Source of the DNA: Teredinibacter franksiae
Lineage (GTDB): Bacteria; Pseudomonadota; Gammaproteobacteria; Pseudomonadales; Cellvibrionaceae
Assembly: GCF_014218805.1 (NCBI RefSeq)
Contig: NZ_JACJUV010000001.1
Span: 806,001-870,000, forward strand
DNA length: 64,000 nt
Direction of reading: 5' to 3'
The translations under genes were made by a program, and so were the position numbers. Below the pieces are notes generated by a model. That model was not told where the DNA came from and did no database searches. It saw only the letters and a program-made list of their open reading frames with translations. Positions 1-8,867 of the stretch are shown piece after piece; the stretch's first letter is position 1; each line of letters opens with the position of its first letter.

Positions 1-384
1 GTCCTGAATCCATGGCATAAAGCCGCCCTGCTGTCCGGTGACTTCGATACCCACTGACTGAGGCTGGTATTTCTGAGATAGCCGAAACAAGTCATTGATG
101 TTGGCGTCCATCAACTGCTTCTTGCACACACCATCCACCCAAAACCAGTCACGATTATTATTGTAAGCCCATACGGAAATAAACGAGAAGTCGGCAGACT
201 GCTTATCTGATGTGGCAAAATCGGTGGTGATGTAGAAGTTAATTCGCTCACGGTTACGTAGCACTAAGTCCCAGCTGTACCAATGAATTAACTGAAACAG
301 AAGCAGCAACCTTTCTTCGACATACAAACAAACTTTACGCCCCTCCCATGTATCAGGTACCCTTGCCTGTATAACGGCAGCCAC
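1..384 (-). pseudogene. Phage terminase large subunit, C-terminal nuclease part (partial, runs off left edge)
   Basis: An open minus-strand frame runs from a stop codon at 388-390 to the first base of the window. The translation contains ITTDFATSDKQSADFSFISV, a run typical of the RNase H-like nuclease domain of phage large terminases (acidic residue after the first strand), then YQPQSVGIEVTGQQGG, a second conserved strand with the acidic IE pair. The N-terminal ATPase with Walker A and B should precede this on the right, but that side holds only a stop codon and then rsmE, so the gene is N-terminally truncated. The only starts are a possible GTG at 382-384 and an internal ATG. Most likely a prophage remnant or the edge of a degraded prophage; what lies left of the window is unknown. 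A short active nuclease fragment cannot be excluded. Confidence 0.72.
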
Positions 385-406
385 CTCTTATTAAGCCCTT
401 CTCTAC

Positions 407-1123
407 ATGAATATTTTCCTGCTTGAATCTCACCAACGTCTCAATAGCGAATGCGCCCGTTTAACCCGAGCACAAAGCCAACACGCGCAAAAAATCCTGA
501 AAGCCGCCGTAGGCGACCAGATTCGTATTGGCCTAATTAATGGCAACTTGGGAACAGCAACCATTACCTCGCAGGCGGAAGAAACAACCATTGCCATTAA
601 TGCGCTGGACCAGGCACCGCCCCCCGTGCGCCCCATTACACTGGTGCTCGCCCTTCCACGCCCGCAAATGATTAAACGCATTTTGCAAACAGTTGCGTGT
701 TTGGGGGTACAGAAGCTGTGTTTAATTCAAACGGCGAAAGTTGAAAAAAGTTTTTGGCAATCGCCCTCTGTTACAGAGGAAGAGATTCACAAACAGTTGT
801 TATGTGGTTTGGAGCAGGGGGTTGCCACTCAGCTTCCAATTGTTGAAAAATACCCGCGTTTTCGCCCGTTTGCGGAAGATAGCCTGAGCGGGTTGAGTGA
901 AGGAAAAAACCAATACATTGCTCACCCCGGCCCCTACGAAAACTGTCCGCGTTTGGGCAATGACGTTGCATCGATATTTGCGATTGGTCCGGAGGGTGGT
1001 TTTACCGAAAAAGAAGTGGCGTATTTCACTGACTGTAACTTTACGCCGGTATCGATGGGTGGCCGTATTCTTAAAGTGGAAACGGCGGTTACTGCGGTTC
1101 TAGCAACGCTTTACGGCGTTTAA
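407..1123 (+). CDS. rsmE: 16S rRNA m3U1498 methyltransferase RsmE
   Basis: RsmE methylates N3 of U1498 in 16S rRNA using S-adenosylmethionine. The 238-aa product matches the family length (E. coli about 243 aa). It has an N-terminal PUA-like part (HAQKILKAAVGDQIRIG) and a C-terminal SPOUT knot with IGPEGGFTEKE followed by MGGRILKVETAVTAVLATL, the cofactor-binding signature of the family. It starts at an ATG with little visible Shine-Dalgarno sequence. It stands alone between a phage remnant and a convergent GGDEF-EAL gene; the 3' gap to that gene is only about 44 nt. Confidence 0.95.
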   Translation: MNIFLLESHQRLNSECARLTRAQSQHAQKILKAAVGDQIRIGLINGNLGTATITSQAEETTIAINALDQAPPPVRPITLVLALPRPQMIKRILQTVACLGVQKLCLIQTAKVEKSFWQSPSVTEEEIHKQLLCGLEQGVATQLPIVEKYPRFRPFAEDSLSGLSEGKNQYIAHPGPYENCPRLGNDVASIFAIGPEGGFTEKEVAYFTDCNFTPVSMGGRILKVETAVTAVLATLYGV

Positions 1124-1167
1124 TATTCAGGTTAGATAAGCTTCGAGTTAGCGAAGGTTCAAACGAA

Positions 1168-3621
1168 CTAAGTTTCGGCTGTTACCGAAATAATACGTTT
1201 TTCCAGTAATAATTCAAACGCATTAGGGGCGACCGGGCGACTCGCGAGATAGCCCTGATAGTATGAGCAACCGTACTGACGAACCAAATCCAATTGAGCG
1301 ATAGTTTCCACGCCTTCTGCAACCACCTCTAGCTCCAACATATTACCCATGGCACTAATGGTTTCTACTAGTACACGATCGTTACGGTCTTCGGTAATAT
1401 CGCGAACAAAACTCTGGTCAATTTTCAGTATGGCAACCGGTAGCTGCTTAAGATAACTAATAGAAGAGTAGCCTGTACCAAAATCATCTAACGCGAAGTT
1501 TATGCCCTGCCGCTGTAGGGTAGCCATAGTACTAATGGTTTCTTCGAGGTTGTGTATAACAATACCCTCTGTAATTTCCATCTCCAGCATTTCAGCGGAA
1601 AATTCCTCGCTGTCTAATACATCAATTACATCATCTACGAATTTTGAGGAACGGAATTGACGAGGGCTGATGTTAACGCCTAAGCGCATATCGCTGCTCC
1701 ACAGCCCCATGCGTTGCCATTCTTTAACCTGACGCAGAGAGCGCTGTAGAACCCACATACCCACTTGTACAATTAAACCCGATGTTTCCAGAATAGGGAT
1801 AAATTCTACCGGCGGCACCATGCCACGGGTTGGGTGGTTCCAGCGCATCAGCGCCTCTGCCCCCACAATTTTCCCCGTGTGCACGTCCACGCGCGGCTGG
1901 TAATGCAGGCTAAAGGCGTCGGTTTCCAACGCGCGGTGTAATTCACCTTCCATAACCAGTACATTTCGGGCTTTGTCGGCCATGTACTTATTGAAGAACT
2001 GAATAGCATCGCGGCCCTGCTCTTTCACCTGGTACATGGCTGTATCGGCATAACGTAACAACTCGTGAACACCGGCGTCGTCTTCGGGGTAAATCACAAT
2101 ACCCACGCTACAGGTCACATGAAGTTCAAGGTCGTTGTAAAAGTGCGGTTCGGATACATAGGCGCGAATGCGCTCGCCAATTTCTTCTGCACGTAATAAT
2201 GCGTTAGACAGCTCTTCACCTAGGTCGGTGAGTACCACTACAAATTCATCTCCACCTAAACGCACAACTACATCATGGTCGGAGGTTATAGCCATTAGCC
2301 GCTGGGCGACATGTTTTAACACACCATCACCGGCGGGGTGGCCCAGTGAGTCGTTAATGTATTTAAACTGGTCGAGGTCGATAAATAACAGCGCACCGTA
2401 GTAATCATGCCGTGCGGATTTTCGAATTTCTTCTTCAAGCCGCTCTACAAGGTAGCTTCTGTTAGGCAAATCAGTAAGCGCATCGTGGTAGGCCATATGC
2501 TCCATTTGCGCCTGCGCCGATTTCAACTCGGTGATATCGGAGGACACCACAAGGGCTACAATTTCATCGTAAAATTCCATGGGCATAACATGGGTATGCA
2601 TGCTGTGCTCTGTACCGTCGGCACCCATCCACTTTTCTTCCCAGATTTGCGCACTAATACGCGACTTTATAACCTCTGAATCCAGGTTGGTCACTTCTGC
2701 CGGGTTGGTTAAGAAGAAGGCCGAAAAATCGCCCACATGGGAACCGCGCATAGCTTCGGGTGAGGTTTGCAGAAAATCGGCGAGCGCCTTGTTGGCAAAT
2801 ATATAGTGGCCATCTTTATTGCGAGCACCCACCCATACAGGCAGGCTATCGATAATCTGGCGAACGTGTTCCTCACTCTTTCGAAGAACCACTTCCACGG
2901 CACGGCGTTTTGCCAAAGCCAAGTCAACGGCATCCAGTAGCTGATTACCACTGTTTACCAACTGCTTTAACTCGTCATCTCGTGTGTGGGTTGGCAAGGA
3001 CAACCGCTGTTCCCCTGGGCTGCCAGGGTTAATATCTTTTATTTGGCCCGCAATTCGAATAAGCGGCTTAGTGAGCAGGTAGTGGAAAACAATGAATAGG
3101 ATAGACACAATCACGAAACTGCGAATAAGGCCAATAATTATCACTACAGATGACTGTTTGTAGAAACCGCTAAAGGCCGCATCCATATCCACTTCAAAGC
3201 GAATGATACCATGATCATCGTTTTTGTCGTGATCGGGAATATACAGCGGTGAGCTGAAAGTTTTTAGGTGTTCGGAAATACGCCGCGTAACCCAGATGGT
3301 GCCACTTTCACGTGGTATCCGTTTTGACTGGGCAATTTCGTTCCCCAGCTCGTCTTCGATGGTAACGGCGACGATAAAATCGTTAACCATAATACCTTCG
3401 GCCACTTCGTTAGCCAGCATGTTGTCCAGCGTGTGAATCGCGCGCGCAGCGGGCGGCGTGGACATATCGGTGATACTGGCAATTTGATTATTCACTTCCT
3501 CGGATTGTACTTGGAAGTCCATGTAGATTTGGATGGCACTCATCAACAGACCAATTAATAGCGCGATGATGACACCCAACTTAGCGAGTCGAAATGATAT
3601 GCCGTGAAAAAAGCCTTGCAC
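1168..3621 (-). CDS. Membrane GGDEF-EAL cyclic-di-GMP regulator with HAMP and PAS
   Basis: An 817-aa membrane protein predicted to make and/or break cyclic-di-GMP. Visible layout: TM1 at about 12-34, a periplasmic sensor region of about 125 residues, TM2 at about 160-184, a HAMP-like linker (185-240), PAS (about 250-365), GGDEF domain with intact GGDEF at 456-460, and EAL domain with intact EAL at 589-591 plus DDFGTGYSS and EVVAEGVET. Both active-site signatures look complete, so cyclase and phosphodiesterase activity are both possible. The usual RxxD inhibitory site upstream of GGDEF is not present (SDHD instead). The ligand of the periplasmic part is not recognisable. Convergent with rsmE and 90 nt downstream of ttcA on the same strand. 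Confidence 0.93.
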   Translation of the reverse strand: MQGFFHGISFRLAKLGVIIALLIGLLMSAIQIYMDFQVQSEEVNNQIASITDMSTPPAARAIHTLDNMLANEVAEGIMVNDFIVAVTIEDELGNEIAQSKRIPRESGTIWVTRRISEHLKTFSSPLYIPDHDKNDDHGIIRFEVDMDAAFSGFYKQSSVVIIIGLIRSFVIVSILFIVFHYLLTKPLIRIAGQIKDINPGSPGEQRLSLPTHTRDDELKQLVNSGNQLLDAVDLALAKRRAVEVVLRKSEEHVRQIIDSLPVWVGARNKDGHYIFANKALADFLQTSPEAMRGSHVGDFSAFFLTNPAEVTNLDSEVIKSRISAQIWEEKWMGADGTEHSMHTHVMPMEFYDEIVALVVSSDITELKSAQAQMEHMAYHDALTDLPNRSYLVERLEEEIRKSARHDYYGALLFIDLDQFKYINDSLGHPAGDGVLKHVAQRLMAITSDHDVVVRLGGDEFVVVLTDLGEELSNALLRAEEIGERIRAYVSEPHFYNDLELHVTCSVGIVIYPEDDAGVHELLRYADTAMYQVKEQGRDAIQFFNKYMADKARNVLVMEGELHRALETDAFSLHYQPRVDVHTGKIVGAEALMRWNHPTRGMVPPVEFIPILETSGLIVQVGMWVLQRSLRQVKEWQRMGLWSSDMRLGVNISPRQFRSSKFVDDVIDVLDSEEFSAEMLEMEITEGIVIHNLEETISTMATLQRQGINFALDDFGTGYSSISYLKQLPVAILKIDQSFVRDITEDRNDRVLVETISAMGNMLELEVVAEGVETIAQLDLVRQYGCSYYQGYLASRPVAPNAFELLLEKRIISVTAET

Positions 3622-3714
3622 TCTCTACCTATACATTATTGTAGGGCCAAATACTACCCGGCCGACGGCCTGAGTTTATCCGTAATCCCTTAATATTAGC
3701 CGGATTTTGAGTAA

Positions 3715-4602
3715 TCATCCCAGATTCAACGCCTCAATATACTGTACTGGATCAGTAGAATCGACTTTATCATCTTTCCCCGAGCCAGCTTTAGCCGGCT
3801 CACTTCGGTCCAGCGTCAAATCCTGAAAGTTAAACAGGTCGGTATCGGCTAGCTGAGAGGGTGAAACACGCTGTAATGAGCCGAATATGGTATCTACCCG
3901 ACCCGGGTACTGTGTATCCCACTCACGCAACATTTGTTTAATCGCCTGACGTTGCAGGTTATCTTGTGATCCGCAGAGGTTACAAGGAATAATGGGGTAT
4001 TTACGCGCTTCGGCATAATTTGCCAAATCCTCTTCGGTGCAATAGGCCATGGGCCGAATAATGATATTGCGCTTATCGTCTGCCAACAGCTTGGGGGGCA
4101 TAGATTTCAAGCGCCCACCGTAAAACATATTGAGGAATAGCGTCTCTACCATATCATCCCGGTGGTGCCCCAGGGCTATTTTGGTTGCCCCAATTTCTTC
4201 AGCAAAACCATACAAAGTGCCGCGCCGCAGACGGGAACACAGGCTGCAGGTTGTTTTCCCCTCTGGAATCATCTCCTTCACTACGCTGTATGTGTCGCGT
4301 TCAATGATATGGTATGGAACCCCAAGCCCCTGTAGATATTCCGGCAAAACATGCTCGGGGAAACCGGGCTGTTTTTGGTCAAGGTTAACCGCTATCAGCT
4401 CGAAATTAACCGGTGCAGCGCGCTGCAGGCCCATTAACAAATCCAACATGCCGAAGGAATCCTTACCCCCAGAGAGGCAAACCATTATCCGGTCGCCCTC
4501 TTCGATCATATTGTAATCGGCAATCGCCCGACCAGTATTACGGCGTAAGCGTTTTTGCAGCTTATTAAACTCGGTGCGGGATGTTGACGCAGACTGGTCC
4601 AA
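3715..4602 (-). CDS. ttcA: tRNA 2-thiocytidine(32) synthetase TtcA (TTG start)
   Basis: TtcA thiolates C32 of certain tRNAs with an iron-sulfur cluster and ATP. The PP-loop SGGKDS is at residues 44-49, the CSLC pair at Cys119/Cys122, and a second pair CNLC at Cys207/Cys210; GHHRDD is also present. The open frame extends to an ATG at 4833, but the extra 77 residues have no family counterpart. A TTG at 4600-4602 lies 7 nt after AGGAG and begins [20 protein letters not shown], which aligns with the E. coli N terminus. I therefore choose the TTG, giving 295 aa (E. coli 311). The C-terminal tail past DLFNFQDL is Asp/Lys-rich and variable. Confidence 0.95.
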   Translation of the reverse strand: MDQSASTSRTEFNKLQKRLRRNTGRAIADYNMIEEGDRIMVCLSGGKDSFGMLDLLMGLQRAAPVNFELIAVNLDQKQPGFPEHVLPEYLQGLGVPYHIIERDTYSVVKEMIPEGKTTCSLCSRLRRGTLYGFAEEIGATKIALGHHRDDMVETLFLNMFYGGRLKSMPPKLLADDKRNIIIRPMAYCTEEDLANYAEARKYPIIPCNLCGSQDNLQRQAIKQMLREWDTQYPGRVDTIFGSLQRVSPSQLADTDLFNFQDLTLDRSEPAKAGSGKDDKVDSTDPVQYIEALNLG

Positions 4603-4890
4603 ACAAAAACTCCTGAATCTGGAATGAACAAAAAGGCCGCTATTGTACGGAGTTTGGCCACGGCAGGGAATTGTCACCGTCAATGGCAAGGCCTTGCCGC
4701 CCATACGCCGCCAAAACGCCAACCTAGATGAAGGGGATAAATCAGCAGACCACGCACCATCGCACTTTGATGCGAATTCCCCACAGCACCGAATTACCGG
4801 CACAAGCCTTGCAATCGTCTCTCTATCAGCCATTGGGGCCGATCCCGCCGGAGTAACCGGCCATGCGATTTAATCAATAAGTTCAGCACT
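4603..4890. other. Divergent intergenic region ttcA / PilZ gene
   Basis: This 288-nt spacer separates the divergent ttcA and PilZ genes and should hold both promoters. No clear paired -35/-10 boxes stand out. A small dyad TCGCA...TGCGA occurs around 4758-4773. A 76-codon plus-strand reading frame inside it has no family resemblance and is not called. Confidence 0.4.
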
Positions 4891-5655
4891 ATGCATTTTA
4901 ATCACACGTCTATCACGGCCAAAAATGCCACAAAAAAAGACTGGAAGCTCTGGGAGGCCGACATTCTCGTAGCTTGTGGCCTGAAGCACCAGTTTGTGAC
5001 GGTATTTGACCCGGCAACCGGCGATACCTTACAAAGCTTTATTCATGGGTTTGACCTGCAAAGCTCTCTCTTGTTGCTGGATGGGCTTTTCCCATGGCCT
5101 CAGCAACGCCTGCGGCCCGGCGCTAGCTTCTGGATTCAGATTAAGTGTGACAGTGGCTTTTTTAATCTGGAAGTTAAACTTTTGGAAGTTGAAGGCCAAA
5201 AAGGCCATGAATTACTCACCGTTCGCGTGTGTCAAACTAACCTTACCCACAACCGACGCTGGCATCCGCGGGTGTATTTTGAACCCCGTCAGGGGCCACA
5301 GGTGGAATTACAGCTGGATAACCAACCGCTTCAAACCGCGTGGATTGCAAACCTGAGCAGTCGCGGTGCACTTTTGGAAGTATTTGGCCAAGACCTAAAA
5401 GCCAGCGTTAATCAAACCTCGCAAATTGAAGGTATATTCCGCTTTAACGACCATTTCCACCTCACGCTGAAATGCCAGGTTCGTCAGAGCCGCTTCCTGC
5501 GCACCCCATGTTGCCACACCCACATACGCCTGCAATTTAGGGTAATAAACGAAGAGCAGCAGGCTCAAATTGATACTTTTATCCATTCAATTATTACACC
5601 ACCTGCTGCCTACTCTGGCTTCCAACAACCGATTTCCGGATTTGCAGCGGCCTAA
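4891..5655 (+). CDS. PilZ-domain protein, YcgR-like arrangement
   Basis: A 254-aa cytoplasmic protein with a C-terminal PilZ domain, the receptor fold for cyclic-di-GMP. The two binding motifs are visible: RWHPR (RxxxR, residues 123-127) and NLSSRG ((D/N)xSxxG, 154-159). The N-terminal 115 residues resemble the split-barrel partner domain of YcgR-type proteins, which often tune flagellar motility or secretion. No signal peptide or membrane segment is seen. It lies 27 nt before the bioA frame on the same strand. A complete GGDEF-EAL enzyme is encoded 1.3 kb away, so a local c-di-GMP circuit is possible, but the target of this receptor cannot be told from sequence. Confidence 0.85.
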   Translation: MHFNHTSITAKNATKKDWKLWEADILVACGLKHQFVTVFDPATGDTLQSFIHGFDLQSSLLLLDGLFPWPQQRLRPGASFWIQIKCDSGFFNLEVKLLEVEGQKGHELLTVRVCQTNLTHNRRWHPRVYFEPRQGPQVELQLDNQPLQTAWIANLSSRGALLEVFGQDLKASVNQTSQIEGIFRFNDHFHLTLKCQVRQSRFLRTPCCHTHIRLQFRVINEEQQAQIDTFIHSIITPPAAYSGFQQPISGFAAA

Positions 5656-5703
5656 CAGCAGAATCGGGTAGAATGCAGCGGTTTGAACAACCGGACCGTC
5701 ACC

Positions 5704-6990
5704 ATGGCTCTTACGCAGGAACAAATTCTCGCCCTCGATAAAGCCCATATCTGGCACCCCTACTCCTCGGTAAATTCAGCGGCTGAGCTCTACGCCGTAG
5801 ACCATTGCCAAGGGGTTGAAATTGTTTTGAAGGACGGCCGCAGGCTTATAGACGGTATGGCGTCTTGGTGGAGCATGATTCACGGCTATAACCACCCCGA
5901 GCTAAATCAGGCCATAAAAGACCAAGTGGATAACATGGCTCACGTGATGTTTGGTGGTCTCACCCATGAGCCCGCCGCACGGCTGGCCAAATCTTTGGTT
6001 GAGATTACACCCGTGGGCCTAGAACAGGTTTTTTTCAGCGATTCGGGCTCTGTCGCAGTCGAAATTGGCCAAAAAATGGCCATTCAATATTGGCACGCCA
6101 AAGGCCACCCGCAAAAAAATAAAATGCTAAGCCTGCGCCTGGGTTACCACGGTGATACTTTTGCCGCTATGTCGGTTTGCGACCCCGTCACCGGCATGCA
6201 CCAACTATTCAACGGCGTACTTACCGAGCAGTTTTTTACCGAAGCACCCGCCTGCAAATACGGTGAGGCTTGGGACGAAAAGTATCTGCTCGATATTCGC
6301 CAGCAACTGCAACAGCACCATAAAACCCTGGCGGCCGTTATTCTCGAACCCATCGTTCAGGGCGCGGGCGCCATGCGCTTTTACTCCGCAGACTACCTAA
6401 GGCGTGTCAGCGAGCTGTGTAAGGAATACGGGGTATTGTTGATTGCCGATGAAATTGCCACGGGGTTTGGCCGGGCGGGTAAAATGTTTGCCTGTGACTT
6501 TGCCGGTATAACGCCGGATATTCTTTGCCTCGGAAAAGCCCTTACCGGCGGCTACATGACCCTCGCCGCCACCCTTTGTACTAATGAGGTTGCCGAGACC
6601 ATTTGCGCAGGGGAAGCAGGCTGCTTTATGCACGGCCCTACGTTTATGGCTAATCCTCTGGCCTGTGCGGTCGCCAACAAGAGCATTGAGCTATTACTCG
6701 CCAACGACTGGCAACCACAGGTTTTATCGATGGAAACAGCTCTACGCGAAGGCTTGGCTCCTTGCACACAGCAGGCCTCAGTCGAAGACGTGCGCTGCCT
6801 TGGGGCTATTGGCGTGGTCGAAATGAAAGAGCCGGTGAATATGGCGACCATAACCCCCCTGTTTGTTGAACAAGGGGTGTGGGTGAGGCCGTTCTCAACC
6901 CGCGTGTACGTTATGCCACCCTATTGCATGGCGCCAGCGGAGCTGCAAAAGCTCACCAGCGCCATTTGCAGTGTGGTAGAGCGGCTTTGA
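5704..6990 (+). CDS. bioA: Adenosylmethionine-8-amino-7-oxononanoate aminotransferase
   Basis: BioA is the PLP enzyme that converts 7-keto-8-aminopelargonate to 7,8-diaminopelargonate in biotin synthesis, with S-adenosylmethionine as amino donor. Nearly every E. coli BioA landmark is visible: IWHPYSSV near the N terminus, GMASWWSMIHGYNHPEL, HVMFGGLTHEPA, SDSGSVAVE, LGYHGDTFAAMSVCDP, the Asp of IADEIATGFGRAGK, and the PLP-lysine segment LCLGKALTGGYMTLAA. The frame can start at TTG 5683, but the ATG at 5704 (MALTQEQILALDKAHIWHPY) fits the family better and gives 428 aa. It follows the PilZ gene closely and is not in a bio operon in this window. Confidence 0.95.
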   Translation: MALTQEQILALDKAHIWHPYSSVNSAAELYAVDHCQGVEIVLKDGRRLIDGMASWWSMIHGYNHPELNQAIKDQVDNMAHVMFGGLTHEPAARLAKSLVEITPVGLEQVFFSDSGSVAVEIGQKMAIQYWHAKGHPQKNKMLSLRLGYHGDTFAAMSVCDPVTGMHQLFNGVLTEQFFTEAPACKYGEAWDEKYLLDIRQQLQQHHKTLAAVILEPIVQGAGAMRFYSADYLRRVSELCKEYGVLLIADEIATGFGRAGKMFACDFAGITPDILCLGKALTGGYMTLAATLCTNEVAETICAGEAGCFMHGPTFMANPLACAVANKSIELLLANDWQPQVLSMETALREGLAPCTQQASVEDVRCLGAIGVVEMKEPVNMATITPLFVEQGVWVRPFSTRVYVMPPYCMAPAELQKLTSAICSVVERL

Positions 6991-7133
6991 ACAGGCTAAT
7001 TACGGCTTCCGTTCTGCTTTCTCATTGAACTTGGTCAACTGATCAGTAATCCCCGTCATTTTTGATTGCTCGCACCCTTTGGCGCCTATATGCTTGTCTT
7101 TGTTTTCAAATATAAACGCAAGAGTGAAACCCC

Positions 7134-8762
7134 ATGAATAGTGTGAAGTTGGCAATATGTATCGTCCTCGCTGGTCTGGTGGCTGGCTGTGGTGGAGGTT
7201 CTGGGGATTCTCCTACGAACAATTCCAGCAGTGTTTCAAGCTCTAGTAGCTCTGTAGAATCCAGCTCAAGTAGCTCGGTAGATTCGAGTTCCAGCAGCTC
7301 ATCATCCTCGAGTTCTTCATCAACTAGCATGTCATCCAGCAGCTCGTCACAATCCAGCACCGGTGGCGATCTGGTTATTGAGGAAGACGAGCAAGGTTTT
7401 TGCAACGTTGATGGCTCTATTGATACCGACAACGCCGGGTATACCGGCGCCGGCTTTGCCAACACGACCAATGCTCCCGATACCGGTATAAACTGGCGCA
7501 TTACCGTCAGTGACAACGGTAACTACGACCTCACCTTCCGCTATGCAAGTACCACCGAGCGCCCCGCCGATATTCTGGTGGATGGTAATACTCAGGCCGC
7601 TGTGGATTTCCCTGCAACCGCCGACTGGGCAACCTGGTTAACCACAACCGTGACCGTGTCATTAACGCCGGGCAGTTACGATTTAAGCCTCATTGCTACG
7701 GGTGATTCTGGCCTTGCCAACATCGATTCCCTCACAATAAGGGGCTCCGCCCAAGCGGCTAACTGCGAAACTACTGTTACCACACCCACAGGGCCAATGC
7801 TTTCGCAAACCGGTAACCCCGTGTATTCACGCTTTAACAAATACACCGACTGGCATACAGGCAGTGTGTCTGGCGACGAAGCTTTTGCCGATATTTTACT
7901 CTCTTACCAATTAACCAACGGTGGCTTTCCGAAAAATCAGGAATACACCAGTATGGGTAGCGGCGGCAGTTCTAGCGGCACTATAGACAACGGTGCGACC
8001 ACCGCAGAAATGACCTACCTCGCCGATATTTATCAGCGTGGCGGTCAAGAAAAATACCGGACGGCGGCTAGGGCGGCCCTCGATTTTCTACTGGAAATGC
8101 AATACAGTACAGGCGCCTTCCCCCAGTTTTATCCGTTAAAAGGTGGCTACGCTGACCACGCAACCTTTAATGACGATGCCATGTCGCGCGCATTGGTTGT
8201 TCTAGATAAAGCCAACAACAATGCTTACCCATTCGACAGTGACGTATTTACAACGGAACAAAAAGCCAAGCTGCAAAACGCCATTAACCTCGGTATAGAT
8301 TACATTCTCAAATCTCAGTGGACACAAGATGGCACACTAACCGTATGGTGCGCACAACACGGTGCCTTCGACTACCAACCTAAACAAGCCCGTGCCTATG
8401 AGCTTGTATCTTTAAGCGGTAGCGAATCCGTAGAGGTGATTGCATTCTTAATGACCCAACCACAATCTACCGAAATTGAAACCGCCGTAAAAGCTGCGCT
8501 GGCGTGGTTCAGAAGCCCAAATACTTATTTAGCCGATTACACCTACGACAAGTCCGTTGAAGAAAAATTTGTCGCCAGCCCCGGCAGTAAAGTGTGGTAC
8601 CGTTTTTACGACTTAGACACAAATGCTGGCTTCTTCAGTGACCGTGACAGCCGTAAGGTATACGACATAATGAATATATCCGAAGAGCGCCGCAATGGTT
8701 ACAGCTGGGGCGGTGGGTACGGCGATAAAATCATCTCTTATGCAAACAGCGTTGGTTACTAA
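7134..8762 (+). CDS. Pectate lyase lipoprotein, PL10-type, with CBM-like domain and poly-Ser linker
   Basis: A 542-aa secreted lipoprotein predicted to cleave polygalacturonate by beta-elimination. The signal peptide ends in the lipobox LVAGC (Cys19) followed by glycines, so outer-membrane anchoring is expected. Residues about 31-79 are almost pure serine with a few Val/Glu/Asp/Thr, the linker style of Cellvibrionaceae wall-degrading enzymes. Residues about 80-215 look like a beta-sandwich carbohydrate-binding module (CBM35/CBM6 style). Residues about 225-542 match the alpha/alpha-barrel PL10 lyase family: TNGGFPKNQEYTS, GTIDNGATTAEMTYLA, YSTGAFPQFYPLKGGYADH, FNDDAMSRAL, WYRFYDL. Monocistronic, ending in a strong bidirectional terminator. 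Substrate preference within pectins is not visible. Confidence 0.92.
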   Translation: MNSVKLAICIVLAGLVAGCGGGSGDSPTNNSSSVSSSSSSVESSSSSSVDSSSSSSSSSSSSSTSMSSSSSSQSSTGGDLVIEEDEQGFCNVDGSIDTDNAGYTGAGFANTTNAPDTGINWRITVSDNGNYDLTFRYASTTERPADILVDGNTQAAVDFPATADWATWLTTTVTVSLTPGSYDLSLIATGDSGLANIDSLTIRGSAQAANCETTVTTPTGPMLSQTGNPVYSRFNKYTDWHTGSVSGDEAFADILLSYQLTNGGFPKNQEYTSMGSGGSSSGTIDNGATTAEMTYLADIYQRGGQEKYRTAARAALDFLLEMQYSTGAFPQFYPLKGGYADHATFNDDAMSRALVVLDKANNNAYPFDSDVFTTEQKAKLQNAINLGIDYILKSQWTQDGTLTVWCAQHGAFDYQPKQARAYELVSLSGSESVEVIAFLMTQPQSTEIETAVKAALAWFRSPNTYLADYTYDKSVEEKFVASPGSKVWYRFYDLDTNAGFFSDRDSRKVYDIMNISEERRNGYSWGGGYGDKIISYANSVGY

Positions 8763-8808
8763 CGCGTAATGCTCAGGCACCAACATATTTAAATCATCTA
8801 AAACTCAA

Positions 8809-8834
8809 AAAGAGGCCAACCGGCCTCTTTTTTT
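8809..8834. terminator. Bidirectional rho-independent terminator
   Basis: A perfect 7-bp stem AGAGGCC (8811-8817) / GGCCTCT (8822-8828) with a 4-nt loop is flanked by A-runs on the left and T-runs on the right. It can stop the plus-strand pectate lyase transcript and, read on the minus strand, the end of the injection-system operon. Confidence 0.9.
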
Positions 8835-8867
8835 ATACCCCTATAATCGCTTTTCTCGCGAGCACCT

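Noticed and set aside
4643..4873. 76-codon plus-strand frame between ttcA and the PilZ gene
   Set aside because: It overlaps the divergent promoter region and has no Shine-Dalgarno sequence or family resemblance.
7106..7516. 136-codon minus-strand frame rich in Glu/Leu/Asp
   Set aside because: Antisense of the poly-serine linker of the pectate lyase.
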